This document shows positions 1 to 12,046 of a stretch of 64,000 bases of DNA, one piece after another. Every line of letters starts with the position of its first letter. Positions within the stretch are counted from its first letter, which is position 1. Source of the stretch: Mixophyes australis (taxonomy: Eukaryota > Chordata > Amphibia > Anura > Limnodynastidae); contig JAVHZZ010000005.1 of assembly GCA_036250195.1 (NCBI GenBank), positions 183,627,448-183,691,447 on the forward strand. Reading direction: 5' to 3'. The notes under the pieces were generated by a model. It saw only the letters and a program-made list of their open reading frames with translations. It did not search any database and was not told where the DNA came from. Position numbers and translations under genes: made by a program.

Positions 1-1615
1 TCCTTGATAAAGGACATATAAACTTGTCCCTGTGTTCATTTTTCTAAAAGGAGAGTACTTATTGCTTCAATTGTATTATGCATAAATATATGTAAATGTC
101 TTGGCCAGCTAAAATCCTTTGTCTACGTCCACTTTTCATGTGTTCATAACAGGGAGTCCTGCCCAATGCATCAAAAGAACAGATGCACCTTTTCATTCAT
201 TGCTGATGCAAAGGGAATAGTAAAAAAGCAGGAAAGTAAACAAGGAAATTGGAGATGGGAAAAATCGATGAGGGCCTAGAAAGAAAGTCGAAAGCCAGTA
301 ATAAGGATGGAGAGATGACAAACAAAAAGTGAAAGGGAAATGGTGAATAAATAGATATGAAAGAGTAGGAGGTGCCAGGACTAATAAATACAGTACAGAA
401 AATGAGAGGTATTGGGCCAGTCAATACTTTCACATTTATTTCAAATGACATTTTTCTGCTTTATTATTTTTTATTTTCTGCAAACAAAACAGGCAGGAAT
501 CTAAATCTGTGAATAACAAAGATTTGTACATAAGTATAATAGGGCACATTAATCTTTTAAGTTTAAATCTTGTACTAAACTGTAGATTTTTTTTGTTAAT
601 ATTGAAAATTCAGGCCAATATTGAATATTGACAATTCTAGTGGCTGCAGACATCAAATTGTAAACACAAATGTGATAAATAGTTAAATTCAGTAGGAAAC
701 ATGATGGTAAAATGTGAGAAAAGTAGTGAAATGATTTCGCTCAATGATTCATAAGTTTAAAGCTAAAATGTTGGGCTGCAATTTGCAATTATTCCTGTGT
801 AAAAATTTTAACGTCATGCCAAATTCAATACATATGCTGAAAAAATGTGCCTTTATTATCCAAACAATTGCATGTTTTCAGATCAAAATCCACCTTAAAA
901 TTACTGTTTTATATTCATATATTCTAAACCACCACTCTTGTAATAATTAAACGTTTAGTGAATGATTATTAAAGGAATTTCCGTGTTCCTAATATATGGA
1001 TAGCTATTTTCTCACGGTACCTTGCTTTAAATTAATTACTGACACTGGAATTATTTCAGAAAAGTGGCCTTAGTACTGTATGCTAACAAAAACCTTGGGG
1101 CTCTGAAAGAGTATTGGACACTGTAAACATTTCTTCCAGGAAATGTTTTCGTAAATGCAAAATACAGTAAAAGCTTTCAAATAAATTTGACATGTATATG
1201 AATTTACATGTAAATGACTTAAAGTAAAACTAAACCATAAAGTAAACTTTGCATACGGTGCACTAAATTAAAATACATTGTTCACTTCAGTACACTATAT
1301 TTTTTTAAGGTTGTTTGACAAGGATTTGAGGATCTTATTGTAGTCAGTCTTCAACTCATGCTCTTATTAATTGTCCTCAGTTATGCAGTTATGTAATTGG
1401 TGGGGATAGAACTGTTGGCGTTCATAGCGAAAGACCGATCATGGGTCTGCCCTGATATGAGCAACAAAATGGAGGAAAGTAGGAAGGTACAGATAAAGAT
1501 GTCAGATGCTCTAGAAATGCTATTTTACAGAATTGGGATGCAAATTTGAGACTCACAATGAGTTTTGCAGATTGTTTCTAATGGTGCTATAATTCACCTC
1601 AACCAGTTTGCAAAG
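1..1615. other. AT-rich stretch with no recognised feature
   Basis: I see no conserved coding motif, transposon end or tandem array here. The short open frames are isolated and low in complexity. It could be ordinary intergenic or intronic DNA. Confidence 0.5.
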
Positions 1616-1618
1616 TTA

Positions 1619-1758
1619 AAGGGCAGAATTCAATAAGCCACAAAGTGTTCCACGGACATTCCAGAGACACTTTGTGAGTGGAGATTTGTGCCGTAAAAGT
1701 GTGTGGCGCGATATGTCTGCATGCCACATCACCGGCAGTTGAATTCCCCCCAAAGTGG
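1619..1758. mobile_element. Probable small MITE with GGGCAGAATTCAAT-type ends
   Basis: The left end reads GGGCAGAATTCAATAAGCC. The right end, read on the other strand, begins GGGGGGAATTCAACTGCC, so the two ends are imperfect inverted repeats about 140 bp apart. It has no coding capacity. The flanks (AAA on both sides) are compatible with a short target duplication but too simple to prove one. The next few hundred bases up to about 2230 hold nothing I recognise. Confidence 0.4.
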
Positions 1759-2241
1759 AGAGAATATGGCTGTACTCCTTTCCCCAAAGCAAGGAATGCC
1801 TCTAAAATGTGGACTCTTATTCCCTTTATCTCAATTAAAAATATTTCTCTTCAAATTTAAATTAAATGTTGCATTTTTCCGCAAAACACTGTGCTGTCTG
1901 TCTTTGACATGGAACATCTTTTGTTTGCTCATCTCTTCTCATCAGCTGGTGCAAATGACACCTTCGTACCCTGCAACCTCATGCACTTTGGTAGAAATCT
2001 AGTGCACAACGAGGTGTAATGTCACCAAAGAGATTTTTGCAGTGTATTTAAGAAGTTCTGGGCATCAGAAATGACCTCCTAATTGATTAAGTCATAACTC
2101 TAGAGGGTTCTGCTGAAAATTACAAGACAATCAGTTTAACATCTTTTGGAATCTACTTTTCTCTTTGTTGCAGAATATTTCTTTGTTTCAAATCACTGCA
2201 ATGTTAAATCTATCACGGTACACTTATTGTTCATGTGAATT

Positions 2242-2660
2242 TTGTGTGTGTGTGTGGGAAGAGTAAATTTACCTAGCCTAGAGGGTGTTACAACCACAAA
2301 TGTATATTACGGTTTTGTGAATAATGAAAAAGAACTATATTGTACGTTAGGGTGTCATTTGAATCAAGAAATACTAGAGAGGAATTTAGGTCAGGATTGG
2401 TCAAACATAATTACATGCTGGCCACGAAATCATATGTTACTAGATTATAAACCTATATGCCCTTATAGTATAAGAAAATTGCCTAAAAGTGAGACAAAGG
2501 AAATAATAGTGAAAGGATATGCTGAAGGCCGAAAATTTAAGCTATTCAGATGGTACTGGTGAAATAAATAATTGCCATAGTGGTAGTATCTTTGTTTGGT
2601 GTTATATTCTTTTGTGTATTTTGCAAATACGCTACACAGGGAATAGAAGGAATTAGGGGA
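2242..2660 (+). pseudogene. Unrecognised open frame followed by a hydrophobic segment, possibly retroviral
   Basis: A 106-residue frame (2242-2562) is followed, after a change of frame, by a short stretch with a strongly hydrophobic run (IAIVVVSLFGVIFF) and a Cys-rich tail ending near 2669. A soluble domain, a membrane span and a short tail would fit the end of a membrane glycoprotein, and retroviral sequence starts only a few hundred bases downstream. I do not recognise the family. Because it lies upstream of pol, it would be out of order for a simple provirus. It could instead be an unrelated remnant. Confidence 0.25.
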
Positions 2661-2774
2661 TTTTTTTAAATGGTAGAACCATTGTCTAGGTTTTCCTGTA
2701 CAAATTGTACCAGATATATTGTTATTCAAACAAGAGGTCAAGAATCCCAGAGGTAGTAGGTGTGTTGACTCTCA

Positions 2775-2928
2775 CTATAATAGTAGGAACACACATGAAA
2801 AAACAGTCAGTATTTAACTTATGTGCAAAACAGAAAACTAATTTTCACCCCTTGTATTGTAACATGGTTTTGTCCAGGAGACTTAAATAATAAACTTCTT
2901 AATTTAAGTTCCTTAATGAACCAGGCAC
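2775..2928. mobile_element. Half-copy of the GATTCATTAAGG / ACCATGTTGCA MITE, inserted in the retroviral remnant
   Basis: The stretch around 2817-2928 matches the right half of the fuller copies at 42.77 kb and 54.75 kb. It has the same order of landmarks: a TGTGCAAAA block, a CTAATTT block, CATGGTTTTGTCC, and a terminal CCTTAATGAA. Only one terminus is visible. Protease-like coding sequence resumes immediately after it, so it interrupts or abuts the endogenous retrovirus. Confidence 0.5.
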
Positions 2929-3057
2929 CTTGTCCTTATAATCTGTTGGGAACATATGTACTTTCAAAGATACAAGCCAGTATCAAATACACCCCAAATG
3001 AAGTAAAACTCATGAGTCAGCTCCCATCTCCAATCCAAGAAGAGCAGCAATCTACAT
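2928..3057 (+). pseudogene. Retroviral protease C-terminal remnant
   Basis: The frame after the MITE reads through a Leu-Leu-Gly block, the usual end of retroviral protease, and an RT-leading linker, then stops just before 3062. The catalytic DSG triad would lie upstream and is missing, probably lost in or beyond the MITE insertion. Identification rests on position directly before RT and on this short block, so it is tentative. Confidence 0.5.
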
Positions 3058-3970
3058 GCTAGAGCAGATTAGCACATGTCAAAAGGATAAGACTGTTAAT
3101 CTACCAGATTGGCTGAACATAGTACCAGACAAGTTATGGTCCAAAGGAAAACAGGATGTGGGTACACATAAAGTAAGTCCTGTAAAACTGACATTAAAAC
3201 CAGGAACACATCCTGTCTCAATTAAACAGTACCCACTTCCTGCAGCTCAAACCAAAGCGATCTCAGAACAAATACAACGATACCTACAAGTAGGGGTGTT
3301 AAGAAAATGTCGCTCTCCTTATAGCACAGCCCTATTTCCAATAAAGAAATGAGATGGTGGACAGGGGGTACAATACTGAATGGTTCATGATCTAAGAGAA
3401 ATCAACAAAAGATTGCTGATCAACACTCCCATTGTGCCCAACCCCCACACCTTGCTTAATCAGATACTTCCAAATGCAAGATGGTTTTCAGTAATCGATT
3501 TGGCAAATGCTTTCTTCTCAGTTCCCATTACAGAAGATGGTCAACTTCTTCTAGCCTTCATCCATGATGGAAACCAATACTGTTGGAAAAGAATTCCACA
3601 AGGAGGAGCCACTAGCCCATCAGAATTTTCAGAGGCAATGGCACTAATTCTCCAAGGATGGAGGCCTATTAATCCAACTACTGAAATCATTAAATATGTG
3701 GATGATATCATGGTGGCTGCAAAAACTGAAGAAGATTGCAAAGCAGAAACACTGTCATTACTTTGCTTCGTGGCCGAGCAAGGCTGCAGAGTATCACCAG
3801 GTAAGTTGCAACTAGTACATGAAAAAGTAATATTCTTGGAACATTGTAACTCTGCAGGAGCAATACATCTTACAACTGAAAGAGTTAAAGTTATACGAGA
3901 TATGAAGACACCGAACACAGTCAAGGAAATCAGAGCTTTTTGGGGCTCATACAGAGAGGACATGAGTTAA
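3056..3970 (+). pseudogene. Retroviral reverse transcriptase, broken
   Basis: An RNA-dependent DNA polymerase domain lies in two frames. The first (3056-3352) covers the N-terminal fingers with the block ending FPIKK. A short disruption with a stop follows at about 3350-3380. The second (3380-3970) carries LREINK, the palm aspartate block IDLANAFFS, the PQGGATSP motif and the polymerase centre YVDD at about 3697-3708. The YVDD aspartates are intact, so the domain decayed by truncation rather than by active-site loss. The frame ends early, after a GSYRED stretch, where the thumb and connection should continue. The family is clear. The clade (class I, gamma/epsilon-like) is inferred from motif style. 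Confidence 0.88.
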
Positions 3971-3979
3971 GCGTCTGAC

Positions 3980-4758
3980 GTGTTTGAAGAAGAAACTGAA
4001 GAAGCTGAAGAAATACACACACAAAAATTTTCACATGTCTGTTTGGAACTTATGAAATTAGAAAATTCAGCTTTGCATAATGTCACTGACACACCACTTT
4101 TAGATGCAACCCTAACTCTTTACGTAGATGGATCTAGATATTATGTGGACGGAGTTCCATATACAGGTTATGCCATCACCACTGAAGATGAAGTGCTTGA
4201 ATCGGGAACACTGTCTAATGGAGCATCAGCACAAGAAGCAGAATTGATAGCCTTAACTAAGGCTTGTGTATATGCAGAAGGACAAACAGCCAATGTATAT
4301 ACAGATTCACATTATGCCTGGGGGGAGTGACGCATGATTTCGGTTCCATTTGGAAAAGTAGAGATTTCCAAGGATCAAATGGAAAACCCATCAAACATTC
4401 CAATTTAATTAATGAGCTATTTAGAGCATTGGAACTCTCTAAACAAGTAGGAATTATAAAGGTTCAAGCTCACACTAAAGAACAAACTCCAGAAGCAAGA
4501 GGAAATAAGTTTGCAGATCGAGCTGCAAAAAAGGCAGCCCTCCAGCAAAAGAATATTACATTTCTAATAGACTCAACAGGAGGTGAATCACAAGACCTAC
4601 AAAGCCCTAAAGACTTTCAGAAACAAGCATCAAAGGAAGAAATGGAAAAGTGGGAAAAAGAAGGTGCACAGCTTAATGAGCAAGAAATATGGTCAAAAGA
4701 AAATAAATGGTGCCTACCAAGAGCTTTATACCCAGTAATGACTCAAATTGCACATTGA
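3980..4758 (+). pseudogene. Retroviral RNase H, frameshifted
   Basis: The RNase H fold is recognisable from its acidic residues: LYVDGSRY near 4120, the Glu in AQEAELIAL near 4230, and VYTDSHYAWG near 4296-4325. After a frame change at about 4325 come the HTKEQ block and the last Asp in RGNKFADRAAKKAA near 4500. All four acidic positions remain, but the reading frame shifts and premature stops follow. The later part (about 4560-4760) is the linker towards integrase. A full connection domain does not precede it, showing an internal deletion after the RT. Confidence 0.85.
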
Positions 4759-5349
4759 CAAGTACATCATTCCAAAGAAGCAATGACTAATAGGGTATGG
4801 AAAAACTGGATTGCCCCTCTGGAATACATAATCTAGACCAAAGAGTAAAGACCCCAGGAGGAAGCATTCCAAAGGCTTTCTATCGCTTTCAGAGACTTCA
4901 GATCGACTATATACGAGTATGTGTTAGTAGCCACAGACATTTTTAGCCAATGGCCAGAGGTCTGGCCAGTAGGAAAAGCTACTGCCAAATATACAGCAAA
5001 GAAATTAATCTCAGAAGTCATCTGTAGATATGGAATACCTGAAGTTATTGAATCAGATAGAGGTACAACCTTTACAGGAGAGATAATGCAGCATGTGATG
5101 AAGGACTTGGGAATATCACAAGCTATTCACACTCCTTATAGGCCACAAGCAAGTGGGCAGGTAGAGAGGCCCAATGGTGATATTAAACTGAAACTACAGA
5201 AAATGAAGCAAGAGACCAGAAACACGTGGTTAGAATGCTTACCAATAGTTCTGTTTAACATTAGAACTACACCTATGAAGGGACACAGACTGACACCATA
5301 TGAGATATTGTTTGTTAGTGTCCCCAGGACAGGTTGCTACTTTCCATAA
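4759..5349 (+). pseudogene. Retroviral integrase core, broken
   Basis: The zinc-binding N-terminus is only a trace, with stops around 4759-4860. The catalytic core (about 4921-5349) is well preserved. It shows ATDIFSQWPEVWP with the first Asp, ESDRGTTFTG with the second Asp, and GQVERPNG with the Glu, giving the DD35E arrangement of retroviral integrases. A C-terminal LTPYEILF block follows and the frame then stops. Downstream to about 5640 the sequence still looks retroviral in composition, but no further domain is readable. Confidence 0.88.
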
Positions 5350-5640
5350 CAATTGCAGCATAAACATGGTGATTTGACAGGGTATATGCGAGAATGTAAA
5401 ACCATGACTAACCTCCATCGGCAGGTTTTCTCTTCCATTCCAGATCCGGACTCAGACGGTAAAAAGACCCTAATGTAAGCTCAGATTGGAACAGAATCAG
5501 AGCTGCTCAGCATTATATCATACAGGTGTTGAGTGTTTTTCTGTTCACCAGTTGACAGAAAATCATGGAAGATCTGACCGACATTGAAGGTGATTGATAG
5601 AAGTATCGGTGAATTGTCATTAGTGCCTATAACATCCTTT

Positions 5641-8600
5641 TCTCATCCTTTTAATTTAAAATGGAGCGCAGCAGTTTAAAAATATCCTTCATAATTCAAC
5701 TGCTTAGGGTAAACAAAACTATCCACAAATTTTGGATTTGACATATAGTCAGTGATTCTTTCTTTGCTCATACACTGATTCAATTAGTGCTAGAAGTGAA
5801 TCCTTGCATTGCAACATGGATAAACCATTATTAGCACATACATGCTGGCCAGCTTTATTTTAACACTCTGATTTAGAGTTGAGCTAGGAGCAAGCACCCT
5901 CTCTCAAATCTAAATTTGTCTGCATATTTTAAATTTTACCCCCTTACGGTGCACCACAACATGGTTTTCCCAAGTTGCAATATTGCACCTTCTAGCTGTA
6001 TTGACTTCTACTAACTCAAACTGAAGACCATAATCTCTCAAGCATAACCATGGCAGAATTAAATCTAATATGAGCTCATGTCTTTGTAGTGTGGTAAGAG
6101 CATTTGTTAATCAATATGATTTGTGTATCAATAGATTGAAGTTAAGTACAAGAACAAATATTGCATGTGTGGTATTTGCCACAGGTGCAAAGCAGCAATG
6201 AAATTTGAGCCACTATAAGATGTAACATTCCAATATTTAATTAACTTACATACAACCAGTGTTCAATTACACTATTTATGAAAGCTAGAATGTCATAAAT
6301 TGTAAGTGAGTTATGGTCCATAGTGCAAGGGCTTTTATGCACTGGTTGAGGTGGTTATGCTGCTGCTGACTGTTCTGTCTGGTTATCGGATCTAGTCTCA
6401 ATTCGATGACCGCTCTGCCCATGCTATAGTTATATAGCATGGGTTATAATGGGTTATAAAGATACATAATATATTATACTTTTACAAAACTATTTATACT
6501 GGTACAGAATGAGTTGTATTAGTACATTTTGGGCAACTGTTGCAGAATGTATTATGCTGGCATTGGCTGGGTTAAATAGAATCACCTATAATGGTAAGTA
6601 AAATAAAAAGTGCTGTATATGTAAAGACTGATGCTTTTAATTTGAATCAGATGTGAAATATACTATGCTGAATTGCTATATGGCTAGGGGTGACATGATG
6701 TGGCTGATGTTGCATATAGCAGTTCTGGATTTTATTTACGCAGGGCAGTCTAGTGTTTCTCATCACTAGGATTGCCCAATGTGGTGGGAATCCCCAGCAG
6801 TGTGCTGCCGTAAAGCGGAGGAACACAAATTCTACCATAGGCATCTAAGAAGAGGGCCCCAAATGTTGCTGTACCAGGACCCAAAACTCCTCTTGGTTGC
6901 CCTGCCAAAATAAATACGCTTAAGGTGGCATGGCAACACCTCCCTTGTTCTTATTTTAAAAGTTTTAAAGTAAATGTTGATGACGATGATGACAATAATG
7001 ATGTTGACAATCTAGTTGGTGATGATAATCCTTTAGCCTGATCCTTTTTAAACTGGTACAGTGACTATGACCCTAGTCACTGGACCACATATGTGTTGTG
7101 GCATGAATGAGCACAAACCAATTTTAAAAGCGACCAATATTGGTAACAATATCAGTATATAAAGCGTGTTCAAGACATAATAACTACTAACTACTTGCCT
7201 TCCCAGTTCTACAAAAAAACATCAATTCCTAAATGCAGGATTCAACCCTTGTGAAAGGCATCATTTCTAATGCAATTATTTTGCTAAGTACGTGTTTACG
7301 GAGAGTGATCTAGAATGTGTTCTGCTGTACTTTTTCCTTCTGTCTATTACTTCCAGCAGTGATAGTTTGCAATAATATAATTGCTGGTTTGGAATTTTCT
7401 TGTGGAATTATTGTAAAAATGAAGTGCTTTTAGCTGAAGTCATATGATTTTTTCTCAAAGAAAGCTATGATTCCTTTTTATACATTGGATTAGGGTCAAC
7501 ATTACCATGGTGACCTCAACTGTCATTTTGTGCATATACTGCACACTTCATCATATCCATGTTTTCCATGTAATTTTAAGAAAAAATTGAAACCCATGAT
7601 TTTATTTTGCGTTGTTGACTGGTCTTTTTAGCTAATGTATAGCTTTTATTGGTTAAAAAAAATTATTGGTGTGTATTTGTGACGGTGTAGGTGATCGAGA
7701 ACCAGATGACATGGCAATATCTTGTATTGCATTGTCAGTTTCACTTAACCTATGATACGTTACACTTTCCTTCACAGTATCATTCGTCTTGGGAGAATGT
7801 AGTTGGGGGAGTTGTGCCTTTTAGATGCAGTTATCGGGACAGACAATTGTTTTTGTAATCATCATGTTCCTGCTGAACAGCAGTTGCATCTGGTTGCACT
7901 ACTGTCTTCATCATCACTGCTTGAAACCACTTTGTACGTAGTTTCTGAAAATCGGTTGTCTAATTTTGGGAAACATTGTCATGAGAATCTGCAAACACAG
8001 ATTGCTTTATATAACTGCACACCTCATACATGTTTACCATCCATTTCATTGCTCTTGCATCTACATAAAACAGATGATGATGAGGATACATCAGCACAAC
8101 TTATCTTTGCTTCATTGCCATTGACATTAGCATTGTTTCTCTTGTTGTAGAATGTATTTAGCGATGTGGGGGTTGTCTGAGCACAATTGATAGATTGATG
8201 TAGGCTCATTGGAGGTAAATTATCTTTACCCTCTGACCACTTTTGAGTATGGGACAAGATATAATGAGGATGATTATCACATCACAGTACTTCTGTGTCA
8301 TAGTGTTCATAATTCAACTGCTGTACTTATTTGTAATTTCATATGTACTTAATTTTTACAGCTGCCAGGACTTGACATAAGTCTGGAATGGTGTGACTAA
8401 ATAAAGAAAGTTCTGTGTTATGATTTGCTAAAGGGGATTATAGAGATCCACATATTTCATTATCATATGAACTGCCAACATAAGCTAGACATTTCATAAT
8501 TCTGTTTTGTTGACTCACAGAGTCACAACTACAAACCGCGGCTTCTTTTTATTTTCCTCACACAAAGGATAATTTTCTATAAACTGATTCAGTCAATTAT

Positions 8601-9660
8601 ATTAACTTGATATTGGGGCTTCCCAATACAAAAATAATTTCAGTTAGTGGAGATGAACAGACTTATTAATAGTAGTAAATAGGACAAAATATATTTATTT
8701 TGCACACTTAAATAGTAAATGGCACTAATGACAAGTTTAGAATTTTGGAAAAAATGTTTGCACTAGCCAGTGCGTTTTATATCTCTGTATCTCCCAAGAA
8801 AATAGTATATTGTCTAGGTAATTCCAAACTTAAATATCGAAAGGCACTAATGTCAAATGGAGAAAACAAATAGCTAGATATTTGTATATCTATATAGGTA
8901 ATGATAAGTGCAGAAATTAAGTTTTGGCTTCATCAAAGTACTTGAGTAAAAGAGTGTATATGTGTCAAGATATTGATAATTAGTACAATGGAAAAATGAA
9001 TACTGAGGAATAGTCAGGGCACTGATAATCATAGCTTCTGTCAAAAGTCACAAATTGGATCCATAGCAGTTTCCCTGTAAAATGATCACTTAAGAATAAG
9101 TTCCAGACATTTGACATTTGTTGATTGGCTTCTTTATGTTCCTTGAACTGTAATTGTCTTAATTTTCCAGTGGTCGAATTGTGCGCAAATCTGAACAGAT
9201 TTGGGTATCACTGAAATTCATCAGAATTGATTAAATTGATTTGTACATCTCTAGATTGGACCAATGCTATTAATAGAAAAGAATAATAATAAAAAATCAA
9301 TAAGGGTGCTCTTTCATCTTTGCCACCCCATATGATGCCTGCAAAATGAACAATTATTCCATAAGATCATTGTCCATTAAATCTAAAAAAAAATAAGTTA
9401 CAATAATCACATCCACACCTTTTCTGTAGATGCACTGTATTTGACTCTCTGCCCCACTTGTTAAAAAAAAAGTACAGTGAAAATATATTCTACTACTCTA
9501 TTGATCCAAGTTTGTCAAACACTTATTGATTTTAACCCACCCAAGTCCAAGAGAAAAAAAGTCCAGAAATATCAAAAATGAAAAAAGCAAACAAGTTTAC
9601 TTCCCCCAGTCACTAGCACATGCTGACACTATATAAATGGAATGGGGATTCCCATTGACT
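5641..9660. other. Long non-coding stretch, little recognised
   Basis: No coding motif is convincing here. I noted a 26-bp perfect-looking inverted repeat at 6418-6443 (CCCATGCTAT arms) and a Met-rich AT background. A fragment near 5925-5975 contains the TTTAAATTTTACC...ACATGGTTTT landmarks of the MITE seen at 2.8, 42.8 and 54.8 kb. CATCTCTA near 9245-9252 resembles the hAT ends described at 33.4, 53.5 and 61.3 kb, but no partner was found. Confidence 0.4.
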
Positions 9661-9665
9661 CATAA

Positions 9666-9845
9666 GGGTAAATTTATCAAGCTGTGAGTTTCCGGCGGGT
9701 TTGAAAAGTGGAGATTTTGCCTATAGCAACAAATCAAATTCTAGCTGTCATTTTGTAGAATGTGCTAAATAAATGATAACTAGAATCTGGGCAACATCTC
9801 CCCTTTTCAAAACTGCCAGATATTCACAGCTTGATAAATTTACCC
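9666..9845. mobile_element. Palindromic MITE, GGGTAAATTTATCAAGC ends
   Basis: The element is one long inverted repeat. It starts GGGTAAATTTATCAAGCTGTG and ends with the reverse complement CACAGCTTGATAAATTTACCC. The inner arms also pair (GTGGAGATTTTGCC with GGCAACATCTCCCC, and TTCTAGCTGTCATTT with AAATGATAACTAGAA). It is non-coding. Similar copies occur at about 30.7 kb and 59.44 kb. Such short foldback elements are usually moved by PIF/Harbinger or related transposases; that link is inference. Confidence 0.75.
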
Positions 9846-9849
9846 CCGA

Positions 9850-10827
9850 GTCTCTAGGGAATTATGGGTTATGTTTGAAACAATTTCCCATGTATCAGAT
9901 TGGTTGGATGGCAACTGATAGATTTGCATAATAAATTACCCAAGCCAGGATTTGTAGAAAGGCCACAGAGGCCTGAGTCTAGAGAGGGAGATGGAAAGCA
10001 TTCTGCACATCAATTAAGGTATCTTTTTGGCTATTTATTAGTTATTTACATATTATGTGGAGCAAGGCACCCTGAAGAATATAAGAAGATGACAATTGCC
10101 TGCATATATGTCTAAGAAAACGCCAGCCATGTAGGTGTATAACAGTCTATTGTTCACACTGACAGTTCCAGCAGAGCTATAAACTAAAGTAAACAACAGT
10201 GTGACTTTATTCAAATAGTTTTACAGCAGACCTGAAGTCAGAGCATAATCCAAAGATTAAGGAAGTGAAATGAAAGCAGCCATGACCAGTTTTCAAGTAG
10301 GCCTGCAGCTATACATTACAGCACTTAGTTCATATGCATTCTGCATGCCTGCATTGTTAAAAACTATTAGCATGCAGTATCAATGCCAACCAATTGCTGG
10401 GCAGCCATGAAGCATGTGGAATAAACATGTGTTTTTACTGTAGGATTTACTCCATGGGCCAGGTAACCTACAGTGTGGTATATCACCATCTGCACGGGTC
10501 CAGTCTTCCTATTGGGGGAGATGGAATAAGTTTGATATTCAAGTGCTTCAACACCCCAGAGCTCACCCTTTTTTGAGAGCGCTGAGTGAATGAATGGTCA
10601 GCTCTCAAAGCAGCATATTCGACAGAAGAACTGCTATAGGTTCTTTGTGTAATTGGGAGGTATGTCGTCAGGACCTAAAAGTCTTTAATCACTACTCAGG
10701 TCCTACTGTACCTGTACTGTCCTCAGGTGCTGGCTCCTTGCTATAACTAAACATACTCCAGCCAAAAGATAAGATGGCCAAAATGTTAGCAATGTAAATT
10801 ACACCTTGGAGCAATACCAGTCATGTA
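9850..10827. other. Non-coding stretch, nothing recognised
   Basis: Short open frames occur on both strands (for example 9900-10115), but they carry no known motif, no signal peptide and no splice context I can defend. I see no repeat ends in it. Confidence 0.4.
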
Positions 10828-10832
10828 CAAAG

Positions 10833-11499
10833 TGTAATGTTAGGACTGCAGGAGGTGCTACCAATGGGTATTGACACAACTAAGCAAGGAGGCGCACACC
10901 CATGGTATTCATCAGGGACCCCCCGCAAAGAGGTATGGACTTGGCTACGTGAGGTGCCCAGGTCACGGTTCTCCAAGTTAGTCACCAGTGCAGTAGTGTG
11001 GATCAGGAATAGTCGAACGGTCCGGGTCAGAAGCCAAACAGGAGAGAAGTACCCAAGGAAAATGCAGAGAATGGTCAGAGGCAAGCCAGGGGTCAGAACC
11101 AAACAGATGAGAACGGTACCAGGGATAATACGAGAGAGTAGTCCGGAGATCAAGCCAAAGATCAGAGCCAAAACACAATGCTGGAACAGGAACAAAAGGC
11201 TGGAGCTGGTGAACCAATACTCTGGTGCCAAATACAGCAAGAAGGAGGTTTAAATAGATGAAAGCACTGCTTCAATGGTGCTGCGGTTTTCGGCGGTCAG
11301 ATCGCAAACAACCACAAGGTGAGCAAGGAGAGTCCCTAGTCGCTATGCGATGGAATGCGATGCTCAATGCATATGTGCGCAGCGTGTCTATCCGGAAACA
11401 GGAATGGCATCCTGTTGCTAGGCAGCGGGGCACTGTCAGTGCGAACAGACAGGTGTCCGTCCCTGGCACCTAGTAGAAGTGTGGGGACAGCGCCTGACA
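10833..11499 (-). mobile_element. Solo LTR (667 bp) with 5-bp target duplication CAAAG
   Basis: The block begins TGTAATGTTAGG and ends GCGCCTGACA, so on both strands it has the TG...CA termini of an LTR. It is flanked by CAAAG at 10828-10832 and again at 11500-11504, a perfect 5-bp target duplication typical of Ty3/gypsy elements and many retroviruses. On the minus strand a TATTTAAACC TATA-like box lies near 11250-11260, followed by CT-rich leader-like sequence, so the element most likely points leftwards. No internal coding region remains, which fits LTR-LTR recombination. The 130-140 aa open frames inside it on both strands are coincidental. Confidence 0.85.
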
Positions 11500-11504
11500 C
11501 AAAG

Positions 11505-12045
11505 AGGTCCCAACAGTTTCTGATTCAATAACCTGGGACATTTGGGAAAATAGATTGCTAAATGGCTCAGTGTCAAATTTTAAATAAGTTGAGCACCTTA
11601 TTGAATACAGCAGTACTAACATCAAGACTTTATCATGGCATTGGCATTATACATACATCACAAGTTCTAGGTTGTAAAAAAATATGTGAAGTTGGTTTGT
11701 GAAAAATCTGGTAGGACTGTATATAAAATCTTTCATTAATTTCCACTGCTGTTATGCCCTGTTGGGTGTGCGGAATATTAAGAACTTGTTCCTAGATCAG
11801 CTCAAAATGGAGGGCCCACAATAATTACAAAACTATTAACAATTCTGTTATGACAATCCCAAAACTGCCTGTGGATGCTTACCTAAGAGTATAGCTAAGA
11901 AATCAGCTATTGCTTAAAATCTTCACACTGACTTGGATGAAGATTAATCTATTATAGTTGCTAGTAGAAGTATCTCTTGACCTACCTGGGTTTCATTTCT
12001 GTATATATGGTTCTGTGCATATGTATTTATATATATATTTATACA
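11505..12045. other. Non-coding spacer
   Basis: Nothing recognisable is seen between the solo LTR and the Tc1 element. A short run of ATAT repeats occurs near 12025-12050, directly before the Tc1 end. Confidence 0.4.
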
Positions 12046-12046
12046 C

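Larger units (their letters stand above)
2928..5640 (+). mobile_element. Endogenous retrovirus remnant, class I (gamma/epsilon-like) pol region
   Basis: Over about 2.6 kb the sequence runs through the end of protease, reverse transcriptase, RNase H and integrase in normal order. It is broken by stops and frame changes, and an internal deletion between RT and RNase H removes most of the RT thumb/connection. No gag was recognised, and no LTR pair was found on either side. A short Met-initiated frame near 5565 soon hits a stop. The motif set resembles gammaretrovirus/epsilonretrovirus-type pol more than lentiviral or betaretroviral pol. The copy is old and cannot encode a working polyprotein. 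Individual parts are listed separately. Confidence 0.85.

Noticed and set aside
10821..11253. 138-139 aa frames on both strands
   Set aside because: They lie within the solo LTR bounded by a perfect target duplication; neither has a known motif.
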